A DNA stretch of 38,110 nucleotides from IMG/VR virus record IMGVR_UViG_3300042517_000292, positions 1-38,110 of that record, one strand, 5' to 3'. Position numbers and translations under genes: made by a program. Below the pieces are notes generated by a model. That model did no database searches and was not told the DNA's origin. It saw nothing but the letters and a program-made list of their open reading frames with translations. Below, one piece after another: positions 4,756 to 9,453 of the stretch (positions are counted from its first letter, which is position 1; the number at the start of each line of letters is the position of its first letter). The DNA comes from a virus.

Positions 4756-4786
4756 TAGTACAATACGGGAGGAGGCAACTCCTCCC
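4736..4786 (+). promoter_or_regulatory. Promoter TTGCAG-17-TACAAT with leader hairpin
   Basis: TTGCAG (4736-4741), 17 bases, TACAAT (4759-4764); the box spans the stop codon of the previous gene. The transcript would begin at or near the 7-bp hairpin GGGAGGA/TCCTCCC (4767-4786, loop GGCAAC). The purine arm resembles a Shine-Dalgarno sequence but is sequestered and 25 bases or more from the ATG. Confidence 0.5.
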
Positions 4787-4810
4787 ATTCCACAATCAAC
4801 ATAAAGAACC

Positions 4811-4969
4811 ATGGAACAATTTTTCGACACCGAAGAGTTCACCATCTTTGATCTTGTTGATGAATGCCAACCTCGTGAAGAATTAACTTCTGAGGCAAAG
4901 CGTATGCTTAATGAAGTTGATGAGTATGATGACTATTCAGAAAGTTCAACCGATTTTGATTATGATTAA
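4811..4969 (+). CDS. Small acidic protein (52 aa)
   Basis: MEQFFDTEEFTIFDLVDECQ... is extremely acidic, ending in a Tyr/Asp/Ser-rich tail (VDEYDDYSESSTDFDYD). DNA-mimic or host-inhibitor roles are known for some acidic phage proteins, but nothing specific supports that here. The TAA stop (4967-4969) runs into an ATCTCGACTAG palindrome, again placing the repeat at a gene end. Upstream AAGAA is a weak ribosome site. Confidence 0.65.
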   Translation: MEQFFDTEEFTIFDLVDECQPREELTSEAKRMLNEVDEYDDYSESSTDFDYD

Positions 4970-5027
4970 TCTCGACTAGTTAATCATCATAATCTCGTCG
5001 AGTTATATCATAACATCTCGACGAGAT
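4969..5027. repeat. Cluster of three ATCTCGACGAGAT-type palindromes
   Basis: Copies at 4969-4979 (ATCTCGACTAG), 4992-5002 (ATCTCGTCGAG) and 5015-5027 (perfect ATCTCGACGAGAT), at 22-23 base steps, about two helical turns. They fill the gap before the gene at 5063, for which no sigma70-like promoter is obvious. AT-rich linkers of the ATCATCATA type join them. Confidence 0.75.
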
Positions 5028-5062
5028 ACACACAACACACCATTGAAATTCTTCTCTTTAAC

Positions 5063-5197
5063 ATGGAAACTCGTTCGCTTCTTCTCTCGCTCCTTCGTAA
5101 AGGTCAAACTGGTGAAGAAATTCTCCAGATTCTGGAAACTATCACTAGTGGCGATGATGATAGTGATGGTGCTACCTTGAACCCAATCGATTTCTGA
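5063..5197 (+). CDS. Small hypothetical protein (44 aa)
   Basis: METRSLLLSLLRKGQTGEEI... has a Leu-rich amphipathic N-terminus and an acidic middle (SGDDDSDGA). It follows the palindrome cluster 4969-5027 and ends four bases before the next gene, so the two form a small operon that closes with the terminator at 5403-5427. No family is recognised. Confidence 0.6.
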   Translation: METRSLLLSLLRKGQTGEEILQILETITSGDDDSDGATLNPIDF

Positions 5198-5201
5198 TAC
5201 A

Positions 5202-5390
5202 ATGGAAACCGCATTCGTGACGCCTGTATCTAAAAAAGCAAAGAACCGATTTGCTAATCTTATGGGTGGAATTGATGAATGTATTGTAGAGCAGCATAAA
5301 GGTGATAAAGTATTTCTTACAAGTGTGAATGGTAAAAATCACTTCTGGGTTAATATAAACAAAGATCCAGACTGGATCATAGAGTTCTAA
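5202..5390 (+). CDS. Conserved small cyanophage protein, KKAKNRFANLMGG family (62 aa)
   Basis: VSKKAKNRFANLMGG (residues 9-23), CIVEQHKGDKVFLTSVNG and FWVNINKDPDWIIEF match a small protein that I recall from many cyanophage genomes. The fold appears to be one basic helix followed by beta strands. The basic N-terminal helix could bind nucleic acid, but the function is unknown. It is the second gene of a two-gene unit and is followed after 12 bases by a classical terminator. Confidence 0.8.
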   Translation: METAFVTPVSKKAKNRFANLMGGIDECIVEQHKGDKVFLTSVNGKNHFWVNINKDPDWIIEF

Positions 5391-5402
5391 GATCATACCA
5401 CA

Positions 5403-5427
5403 CCCCGCAACTAGCGGGGTTTTTTTT
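5403..5427 (+). terminator. Rho-independent terminator
   Basis: CCCCGC (5403-5408), loop AACTA, GCGGGG (5414-5419), then eight T (5420-5427). It ends the 5063-5390 operon. Confidence 0.92.
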
Positions 5428-5606
5428 ATACTTAAGTATTGTATGCTTCCCACCCCTCCCGCCCTCTAGCGTAGGGGCGGTGCCCCCTAAAAGTCAACCC
5501 CTGGCTTATAAGCATTTCTGATGCGACCCATAAGCGAGACTGATCAGAAAACCCGTTGCAGGGTGCCCCCGATGCTGTAGGATTCGATCAACGCCAACCC
5601 ACCCCC
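5428..5606. other. GC-rich spacer with hairpin and -10 box TAGGAT
   Basis: This 179-base stretch holds an imperfect hairpin CCGCCC/GGGCGG around 5459-5479 and a TAGGAT box (5578-5583) placed 24 bases before ATG 5607, with a C/A-rich leader AACGCCAACCCACCCCC after it. No -35 box or upstream 8-mer is clear. An in-frame ATG at 5556 lies upstream of this box and is therefore not preferred. Confidence 0.45.
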
Positions 5607-6221
5607 ATGGCACACACCGATTCGATCATCGCAATGTATTTCCAGAGCAACACTCTGGATCGGCAAACTGGTGCCCAATGGTATAACAATGCCTATGGCA
5701 TTTGTGTTACTTTGGGCGAAAAGTATGGTGTTCATTCTGACATCGTTGCAGGTGTTATCGCTGCACTTTCTCCTAACAACAAATGGGAGAGAAATGTAGA
5801 GGATGCTGAGGCAATGATCAAAGCATGGGCATACGAAATCTCCTATGATTCGGTTGCAGTTTGTTCCTACTCTGCCAACAAAGACAAGGCACAAACTATT
5901 CTCGATTTGCAACTTAATCGTGAGCAGATTGTTAAAGTTTTGCGTGGCAACAAAACTATTGCTTTCTTCCTTTGTATTGCTAACAATGGTGATAGCGATT
6001 CTCCCTGCATTGATGGTCACGCTTACAACATTTGGAACGGAACTGTAACTAACCTGAAAGAGGTTCCTTCTATGTCAGACAAAACTTTCCGCATGATTCA
6101 AGATGCCTACCGTGACGCTGCTAAGTTAATCTCTGAGGTGTCGGGATCTTATCATTCAGCGGCACAGATTCAAGCGATCACCTGGGTTTCGTATCGCAGG
6201 ATACACAAAGGTCTAGTGTGA
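5607..6221 (+). CDS. Phage protein of the VIAALSPNNKWERN / IDGHAYNIW family (204 aa)
   Basis: Core motifs are WYNNAYGICVTLGEKYG (about residue 24), VAGVIAALSPNNKWERNV (about 44-61), ANKDKAQTIL, a LRGNKTIAFFLCI stretch and CIDGHAYNIWNGT. I know this arrangement from a broadly distributed phage family (remembered as DUF7178, name unverified). The helical layout with a central Lys and a conserved Asp-Gly-His resembles helix-hairpin-helix DNA glycosylases, so a DNA-base or nucleic-acid role is a reasonable but unproven guess. The start is MAHTDSIIAMYF at 5607. It stands alone between a terminator and the promoter at 6226, and is by far the largest gene in the GC-rich block. Confidence 0.75.
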   Translation: MAHTDSIIAMYFQSNTLDRQTGAQWYNNAYGICVTLGEKYGVHSDIVAGVIAALSPNNKWERNVEDAEAMIKAWAYEISYDSVAVCSYSANKDKAQTILDLQLNREQIVKVLRGNKTIAFFLCIANNGDSDSPCIDGHAYNIWNGTVTNLKEVPSMSDKTFRMIQDAYRDAAKLISEVSGSYHSAAQIQAITWVSYRRIHKGLV

Positions 6222-6225
6222 CGGA

Positions 6226-6278
6226 TTGTTACGGGGCACCGCCAGCACCCACGGGTGCCCCATCCCATCCTGTAGAAT
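6226..6278 (+). promoter_or_regulatory. Promoter cassette, long form: TTGTTACG, 8-bp hairpin, TAGAAT
   Basis: TTGTTACG (6226-6233) abuts the hairpin GGGGCACC (6233-6240)/GGTGCCCC (6254-6261). TAGAAT lies at 6273-6278, 39 bases from the 8-mer, one helical turn more than in the 29-base class. GTGTGACGGATTGTTAC here is close to GTGTGAACGATTGTTAC at 7302-7317. Confidence 0.5.
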
Positions 6279-6303
6279 TTCAGAGTCAACACGAGAGAGA
6301 CCC

Positions 6304-6489
6304 ATGCGGTTCTACATCCTCCCCGACCACACCGATTTCGTTCCTGCTGATCAGGAATGGTTCTACACTCAAGATGAGGCATACGATGCCGCGTTTGATT
6401 GGAGTGCTGAACTCGGCGGAGTTCCTGTTAAGATTGGCACCTTCAATCTTGGCGGTCCTAGTTACACTGTGGCGGTTGTAACTGCCTGA
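6304..6489 (+). CDS. Small hypothetical protein (61 aa)
   Basis: MRFYILPDHTDFVPADQEWF... is an acidic alpha/beta protein with YDAAFDWSAELGGVPVKIG and a hydrophobic C-terminal strand (SYTVAVVTA). ATG 6304 is preceded by GAGAGAGA, one of the few purine-rich ribosome sites in this block. The frame extends upstream to 6226, but that part covers the promoter hairpin. Function unknown. Confidence 0.65.
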   Translation: MRFYILPDHTDFVPADQEWFYTQDEAYDAAFDWSAELGGVPVKIGTFNLGGPSYTVAVVTA

Positions 6490-6502
6490 GGGTAACAACA
6501 AC

Positions 6503-6521
6503 GGGGGGTGAAATTCCCCCC
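6503..6521 (+). repeat. Hairpin GGGGGGTGAAATTCCCCCC, copy 1
   Basis: Six G, loop TGAAATT, six C; an identical 19-base copy lies at 7534-7552. Both follow an ACA-containing tract 12-14 bases after a stop codon and precede the next ATG by 26-28 bases. A TTTACATT stretch at 6527-6534 may serve as the -10 region. Confidence 0.65.
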
Positions 6522-6549
6522 AATTCTTTACATTCAACCCCACAAGATC

Positions 6550-6711
6550 ATGGCAATCGGTATCACCATCCGTTACCAAACTCCCTACAATCAGTGTGAG
6601 TGGAGAACGCAAACTTTCCCCACAATTGATGAGGCAAACCGCATGGTAGATTTCTATCGTTCCTGTGGTTCTCCTGCTGAGGTTGTTACTTTCCGTGAGG
6701 GGCAAAAATGA
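6550..6711 (+). CDS. Small hypothetical protein (53 aa)
   Basis: MAIGITIRYQTPYNQCEWRT... is beta-rich at its N-terminus, then has a helix (IDEANRMVDFYRSCGSPAEV). It starts a tight three-gene run: its TGA overlaps the next ATG (ATGA, 6708-6711), and that gene overlaps the third in the same way. The leader CATTCAACCCCACAAGATC is C/A-rich with no Shine-Dalgarno sequence. Family not recognised. Confidence 0.65.
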   Translation: MAIGITIRYQTPYNQCEWRTQTFPTIDEANRMVDFYRSCGSPAEVVTFREGQK

Positions 6712-6818
6712 AAACATTTATGATCATTTTTGCAGTTGCGTTTCTATTCTCTCCAGCAGTTAGAAACACTACCGCGAACACTCTACACACCGCCGCCGCC
6801 ATCATTTCTGCAGAATGA
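6708..6818 (+). CDS. Small membrane or secreted peptide (36 aa)
   Basis: MKTFMIIFAVAFLFSPAVRN: a Lys at position 2 is followed by about 13 hydrophobic residues and a Ser-Pro-Ala-Val turn, then a polar Thr/Ala tail. It could be a single-pass inner-membrane peptide or a secreted peptide with a short signal. I recall similar tiny MK-FAVAFLFSP peptides in cyanophages. ATGA overlaps couple it to the genes on both sides. Confidence 0.6.
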   Translation: MKTFMIIFAVAFLFSPAVRNTTANTLHTAAAIISAE

Positions 6819-6982
6819 CACACTATCCCTCCCGCCTTCGGTTTAAACTTCCCGCCGAAAGAATCACTGAACTTGTTGAAAAGAATTGCACAATCCTAAG
6901 TGATGCTGAATGGATGCAATTTTTTGAAGAAATTAACACTATTTCCGATTGTAACGATTCGCCCGTTCTGGTCACGACCTGA
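6815..6982 (+). CDS. Small hypothetical protein (55 aa)
   Basis: MTHYPSRLRFKLPAERITEL... has a basic N-terminus and acidic helical C-terminal half (DAEWMQFFEEINTISD). It overlaps the previous gene by four bases (ATGA) and is last in the 6550-6982 operon. Its 3' end appears to carry promoter elements of the next gene (TTGTAACG at 6949-6956). No family is recognised. Confidence 0.65.
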   Translation: MTHYPSRLRFKLPAERITELVEKNCTILSDAEWMQFFEEINTISDCNDSPVLVTT

Positions 6983-7001
6983 CCGCCTGACCGTCTAGGA
7001 T
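6949..7001 (+). promoter_or_regulatory. Possible long-form promoter: TTGTAACG-39-TAGGAT
   Basis: TTGTAACG (6949-6956) within the previous gene is 39 bases before TAGGAT (6996-7001), matching the long spacing seen at 6226. There is no -35 box and, unlike the others, no hairpin between. The -10 box and the leader hairpin that follows are the stronger evidence. Confidence 0.35.
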
Positions 7002-7008
7002 ACTAACA

Positions 7009-7029
7009 AGCGAGGCAAGGGACCTCGCT
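7009..7029 (+). other. 5' leader hairpin, CAAGCG class
   Basis: Perfect stem AGCGAGG/CCTCGCT with a 7-base loop CAAGGGA, starting at about +2 of the predicted transcript and followed by the C/A-rich CAACCCCAAACCGACT before ATG 7046. It resembles the hairpin at 4467-4488 in sequence and placement. Confidence 0.55.
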
Positions 7030-7045
7030 CAACCCCAAACCGACT

Positions 7046-7306
7046 ATGTTCGCTTCGATCATCCGCACCGCCATCCGCTCCCACCTGATCCAGAACGGTC
7101 CCCAGACCTGCTCTGATCTTGTGCGGGCGATGGGTTTGGATCCCCGCCGCCATAAGGGCACCATTCACGCCCTTATGGTTGATCTTGAGACTGCAGGCAC
7201 CCTGTCTGCCACCCGTGCTGATAATGGCAAGCGGGATCTGTGGTTTGTGAATTTCGATCAAATCCGCAAGCGGGATCGTATCATCGCTGCCCTCTCTGGA
7301 GTGTGA
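7046..7306 (+). CDS. Winged-helix DNA-binding protein (86 aa), putative
   Basis: Residues 5-62 read as a winged helix: helix (IIRTAIRSHLIQNG), helix (TCSDLVRAMGL), basic recognition helix (DPRRHKGTIHALMVDLETAG) and a beta wing (TLSATRADNGKRDLWFV). The C-terminus is basic (IRKRDRIIAALSG). Size and layout fit small transcription regulators of the ArsR/MarR-like class; the exact family is not resolved. It is the only clear DNA-binding candidate in the accessory block and could recognise one of the repeated operators around it, which is inference only. It has its own predicted promoter and leader hairpin. Confidence 0.6.
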   Translation: MFASIIRTAIRSHLIQNGPQTCSDLVRAMGLDPRRHKGTIHALMVDLETAGTLSATRADNGKRDLWFVNFDQIRKRDRIIAALSGV

Positions 7307-7310
7307 ACGA

Positions 7311-7353
7311 TTGTTACAGGGGCATCGCTAAGGGTGCCCCTACCCTCTAAGAT
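7311..7353 (+). promoter_or_regulatory. Promoter cassette: TTGTTACA, 8-bp hairpin, TAAGAT
   Basis: TTGTTACA (7311-7318) abuts the hairpin GGGGCATC (7319-7326)/GGTGCCCC (7333-7340), loop GCTAAG; TAAGAT (7348-7353) is 29 bases from the 8-mer. The -35 position (TCGCTA) does not match consensus. A small leader hairpin GCGGG/CCCGC (7362-7376) follows. Confidence 0.6.
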
Positions 7354-7391
7354 ACATTCAAGCGGGACACACCCGCACTGCTCTAAACATC

Positions 7392-7526
7392 ATGTTCGAT
7401 CCCTTTGTTTGTGATCAGCAGATTGAAGAATACATCCCCACAGAGGATGATTGGCATTCAATCTACGATGATGATCAGGAACTGGAAATGTACTCTCTAG
7501 AGTGTTGCTTCGGTCCTGAGGAATGA
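7392..7526 (+). CDS. Small acidic protein (44 aa)
   Basis: MFDPFVCDQQIEEYIPTEDD... is very acidic, with three Cys (residue 7 and the adjacent pair at 38-39) and clustered Asp. It has its own promoter and leader hairpin. The stop is seven bases before the GGGGGGTGAAATTCCCCCC hairpin of the next gene. No family is recognised. Confidence 0.6.
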   Translation: MFDPFVCDQQIEEYIPTEDDWHSIYDDDQELEMYSLECCFGPEE

Positions 7527-7533
7527 AACAATC

Positions 7534-7552
7534 GGGGGGTGAAATTCCCCCC
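7534..7552 (+). repeat. Hairpin GGGGGGTGAAATTCCCCCC, copy 2
   Basis: Identical in all 19 bases to 6503-6521. It is followed by CAAACT (7557-7562, the same weak -10 box as at 3318) and, six bases later, ATTCTCGCC before ATG 7578. Confidence 0.65.
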
Positions 7553-7577
7553 TTCTCAAACTAACCCAATTCTCGCC

Positions 7578-7904
7578 ATGTTCCCCACCGTTCTTCTCAA
7601 CAATCCGATGATTGAAAAGTATAATGAACTGCGGCAGGAAGTTCTTTCTAACGAAACCCTGCAGCAGGTTCTTTATACTCTCGCCACGGTTCTAGGTGTT
7701 ATCGTAGGCGTTAGCGTTTGGTTCTACAATCGTGCCCGCCAATGGTATAACGAAGGTGGCAAAGATCTTTTCTACTTTGGTATCAATACTAAGGCAGGAA
7801 AGGATGATGAACAGTTCGGCGTTGCTGTAGGCAAACTCTACGTGGGTTTGTATAACAATGTCGTTCACATTGGGCTCACCGATCACAATGGGTGCCTGCC
7901 TTAA
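7578..7904 (+). CDS. Membrane-anchored small protein (108 aa)
   Basis: A helical, polar N-terminus (MIEKYNELRQEVLSNETLQQ) is followed by one hydrophobic segment at about residues 34-50 (TLATVLGVIVGVSVWFY), then a basic stretch (NRARQWYNEGGK). The C-terminal half contains DLFYFGINTKAGKDDEQFGV and ends NVVHIGLTDHNG. Positive residues after the segment suggest that the C-terminal domain stays in the cytoplasm. ATG 7578 is preferred to the frame opening at 7539, which lies in the hairpin. It is the last gene of the GC-rich block; role unknown. Confidence 0.65.
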   Translation: MFPTVLLNNPMIEKYNELRQEVLSNETLQQVLYTLATVLGVIVGVSVWFYNRARQWYNEGGKDLFYFGINTKAGKDDEQFGVAVGKLYVGLYNNVVHIGLTDHNGCLP

Positions 7905-8302
7905 TTAACACTTATGGGGTGCTGAGTTCGTTATACTTAGCACCCCTACATTCGTGCGTAAGTGTAAATGTGACAGTCTGTGACAGACAGTTGACGGTAT
8001 AACGGTATCGTGATAGCGGCGGGCCGTGCCCCCTACCCCCCCTTAGCTAAAATCGATGACTCCCCTAACCTACAGAGGTGACAAAACGAGTGAGTGATTT
8101 CATGTCCATAAGAAAAAAATTTACCAAAAATTTTCTGCCCCATAAGGTCATCAAAAACCCTCACATAAGTCTTTACGTGCAACTGGAGTATGTTATAATA
8201 AGTCTCCGAGAATCTCTATGGATTCTCATATCACACGCCCTCAAAGAATTTTCCGAGGGGGCAAAGAGGTGATATATAATGATGTAATGAGAAAGTGAGG
8301 CG
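7905..8302. other. Noncoding junction with hairpins, tandem TGTGACAG and a promoter
   Basis: No convincing gene in about 400 bases. It holds an 11-bp hairpin GGGGTGCTGAG/CTTAGCACCCC (7916-7946), two TGTGACAG copies 10 bases apart (7969-7976, 7979-7986), a C-rich tract (8021-8042), TAAAAT at 8048-8053, and the promoter plus structured leader of the next gene (8172-8302). A 64-codon GTG-initiated frame at 8078-8272 overlaps that promoter and its hairpins and is not called. Base composition changes from GC-rich to AT-rich here. Confidence 0.6.
8172..8199 (+). promoter_or_regulatory. Sigma70-like promoter (TTTACG-16-TATAAT)
   Basis: TTTACG (8172-8177), 16 bases, perfect TATAAT (8194-8199). The predicted leader is about 95 bases and contains two hairpins: GAGAATC/GATTCTC (8208-8227) and GCCCTC/GAGGGGGC (about 8238-8264), before GTGAGG and ATG 8303. 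Confidence 0.65.
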
Positions 8303-8467
8303 ATGGACAAAAAAATCTATCACATTTATGATAAAGAGAATCAGTGTGTATCTCCATGTTTATCTGAGGAAGAATTCAGTAATACTTGGAAAGAACTCAC
8401 AGAAGATTCTTATGAATACGAAGAACTCGATGTTTCTTATTCAAAACAAGAAGAGGCATCTTATTGA
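8303..8467 (+). CDS. Conserved small cyanophage protein, KKIYHIYD family (54 aa)
   Basis: MDKKIYHIYDKENQCVSPCL then EEEFSNTWKELTED and an acidic Tyr-rich tail (YEYEELDVSYSKQEE). I recall (M)xKKIYHIYD...LxEEEF...W proteins as near-universal in marine T4-like cyanophages; function unknown. GTGAGG about 5 bases upstream is a plausible ribosome site, unlike the leaders further left. The TGA stop (8465-8467) lies within the TTGACA box of the next promoter. Confidence 0.8.
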   Translation: MDKKIYHIYDKENQCVSPCLSEEEFSNTWKELTEDSYEYEELDVSYSKQEEASY

Positions 8468-8492
8468 CAAATGCTAAGTAAACCGATAAAAT
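8464..8492 (+). promoter_or_regulatory. Consensus promoter TTGACA-17-TAAAAT
   Basis: TTGACA (8464-8469), 17 bases, TAAAAT (8487-8492). It overlaps the stop codon of the preceding gene and drives the glycosyltransferase operon starting at 8516. Confidence 0.75.
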
Positions 8493-8515
8493 TGATCTGA
8501 AGGTACTTTAAACTT

Positions 8516-9298
8516 ATGGCAAAAGGATTCACAGTAAAGGCCACTGCCCCGACAAAACCAAAGGAGGAGTGGGACTATGATGCAATTAAAGAGCGAATGA
8601 GGGGGAAGAGCATTGTATTTTGCCTCCCAGGTCGCGGATGCTCGTATACATTCCTGAAGAGCTTTGTACAACTCTGCTTTGATCTTGTACAAAACGGAAT
8701 GGCAATTCAAATTTCTCAAGATTATTCTTCGATGGTAAACTTTGCACGTTGCAAAGTTCTTGGTGCAAATGTTCTCCGAGGTCCCAAGCAAATTCCTTGG
8801 GATGGTAAACTACAATATGATTATCAACTCTGGATTGATAATGACATTGTGTTTAACTCTGAAAAATTCTGGCAGATTTGTGATCTAGCACTTCCTGCAG
8901 AAGACGAAGAAGGTAATGTAGAAGAGAAAGAAATCGTTGCTGGATGGTATGCAACTGAAGATGGTCACACTACTTCCGTTGCTCACTGGTTAGAAGAAGA
9001 TGATTTCCGTCGTAATGGTGGAGTCATGAATCATGAAACCGTTGAATCGATTCAGAAGCGTCGTAAACCATTTACAGTCGATTACACTGGATTTGGTTGG
9101 GTTCTGATTAAGAATGGTGTATTTGAGAATCTCGAATATCCTTGGTTTGCACCTAAGATGCAAGTCTTTGAGTCTGGTGCAGTACAAGACATGTGTGGCG
9201 AAGATGTCTCATTCTGTCTTGATGCTATTGACAAAGGATTCAAGATTTGGTGCGATCCTCGCGTAAGAGTCGGTCACGAAAAAACTCGCGTTATCTGA
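8516..9298 (+). CDS. Putative GT-A-type glycosyltransferase (260 aa)
   Basis: The protein has a Rossmann-like start (SIVFCLPGRGCSYTFLKSFV, about residues 31-50), SSMVNFARCKVLGANVLRG, and a DxD-like LWIDNDIVF (about 105-113), which in GT-A enzymes binds the metal and nucleotide-sugar. Near the C-terminus GEDVSFCLDAIDKGFKIWCD followed by RVRVGHEK fits the ED...G...D...V.H signature of GT2-like enzymes. I recall homologues in many T4-like cyanophages; substrate unknown (DNA, capsid or host surface sugars are all possible). It heads a compact operon: its TGA overlaps the next ATG (9298). Confidence 0.7.
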   Translation: MAKGFTVKATAPTKPKEEWDYDAIKERMRGKSIVFCLPGRGCSYTFLKSFVQLCFDLVQNGMAIQISQDYSSMVNFARCKVLGANVLRGPKQIPWDGKLQYDYQLWIDNDIVFNSEKFWQICDLALPAEDEEGNVEEKEIVAGWYATEDGHTTSVAHWLEEDDFRRNGGVMNHETVESIQKRRKPFTVDYTGFGWVLIKNGVFENLEYPWFAPKMQVFESGAVQDMCGEDVSFCLDAIDKGFKIWCDPRVRVGHEKTRVI

Positions 9299-9453
9299 TG
9301 AAAAGATTTAATGTAATTTTTAGAGGTGAGGTGTTAGCAGAGAATCTTTCTTATGAAGATGCTGCTGACACTCTTCACGAACTTGCATTAAAATACTTTG
9401 AGACTTATGATAACTTTAATCCTGAAGATATAACAATGGAGGAACTTGAATAA
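9298..9453 (+). CDS. Small acidic protein (51 aa)
   Basis: MKRFNVIFRGEVLAENLSYE... begins with a basic beta strand and continues as an acidic helix (AADTLHELALKYFETYDNF). ATG 9298 shares one base with the stop of the glycosyltransferase (TGATG), which supports this start over the upstream in-frame ATG at 9247. Its TAA overlaps the next ATG (TAATG). Conserved-looking but of unknown function; such stop/start overlaps imply coupled translation. Confidence 0.75.
   Translation: MKRFNVIFRGEVLAENLSYEDAADTLHELALKYFETYDNFNPEDITMEELE

Noticed and set aside
495-5027. Transposon or IS ends made by the palindrome family
   Set aside because: No transposase gene, no target-site duplications and no consistent outward pairing.
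8078-8272. GTG-initiated 64-codon open frame
   Set aside because: Spans the TATAAT promoter and a perfect hairpin of the next gene; no motif and unusual composition.
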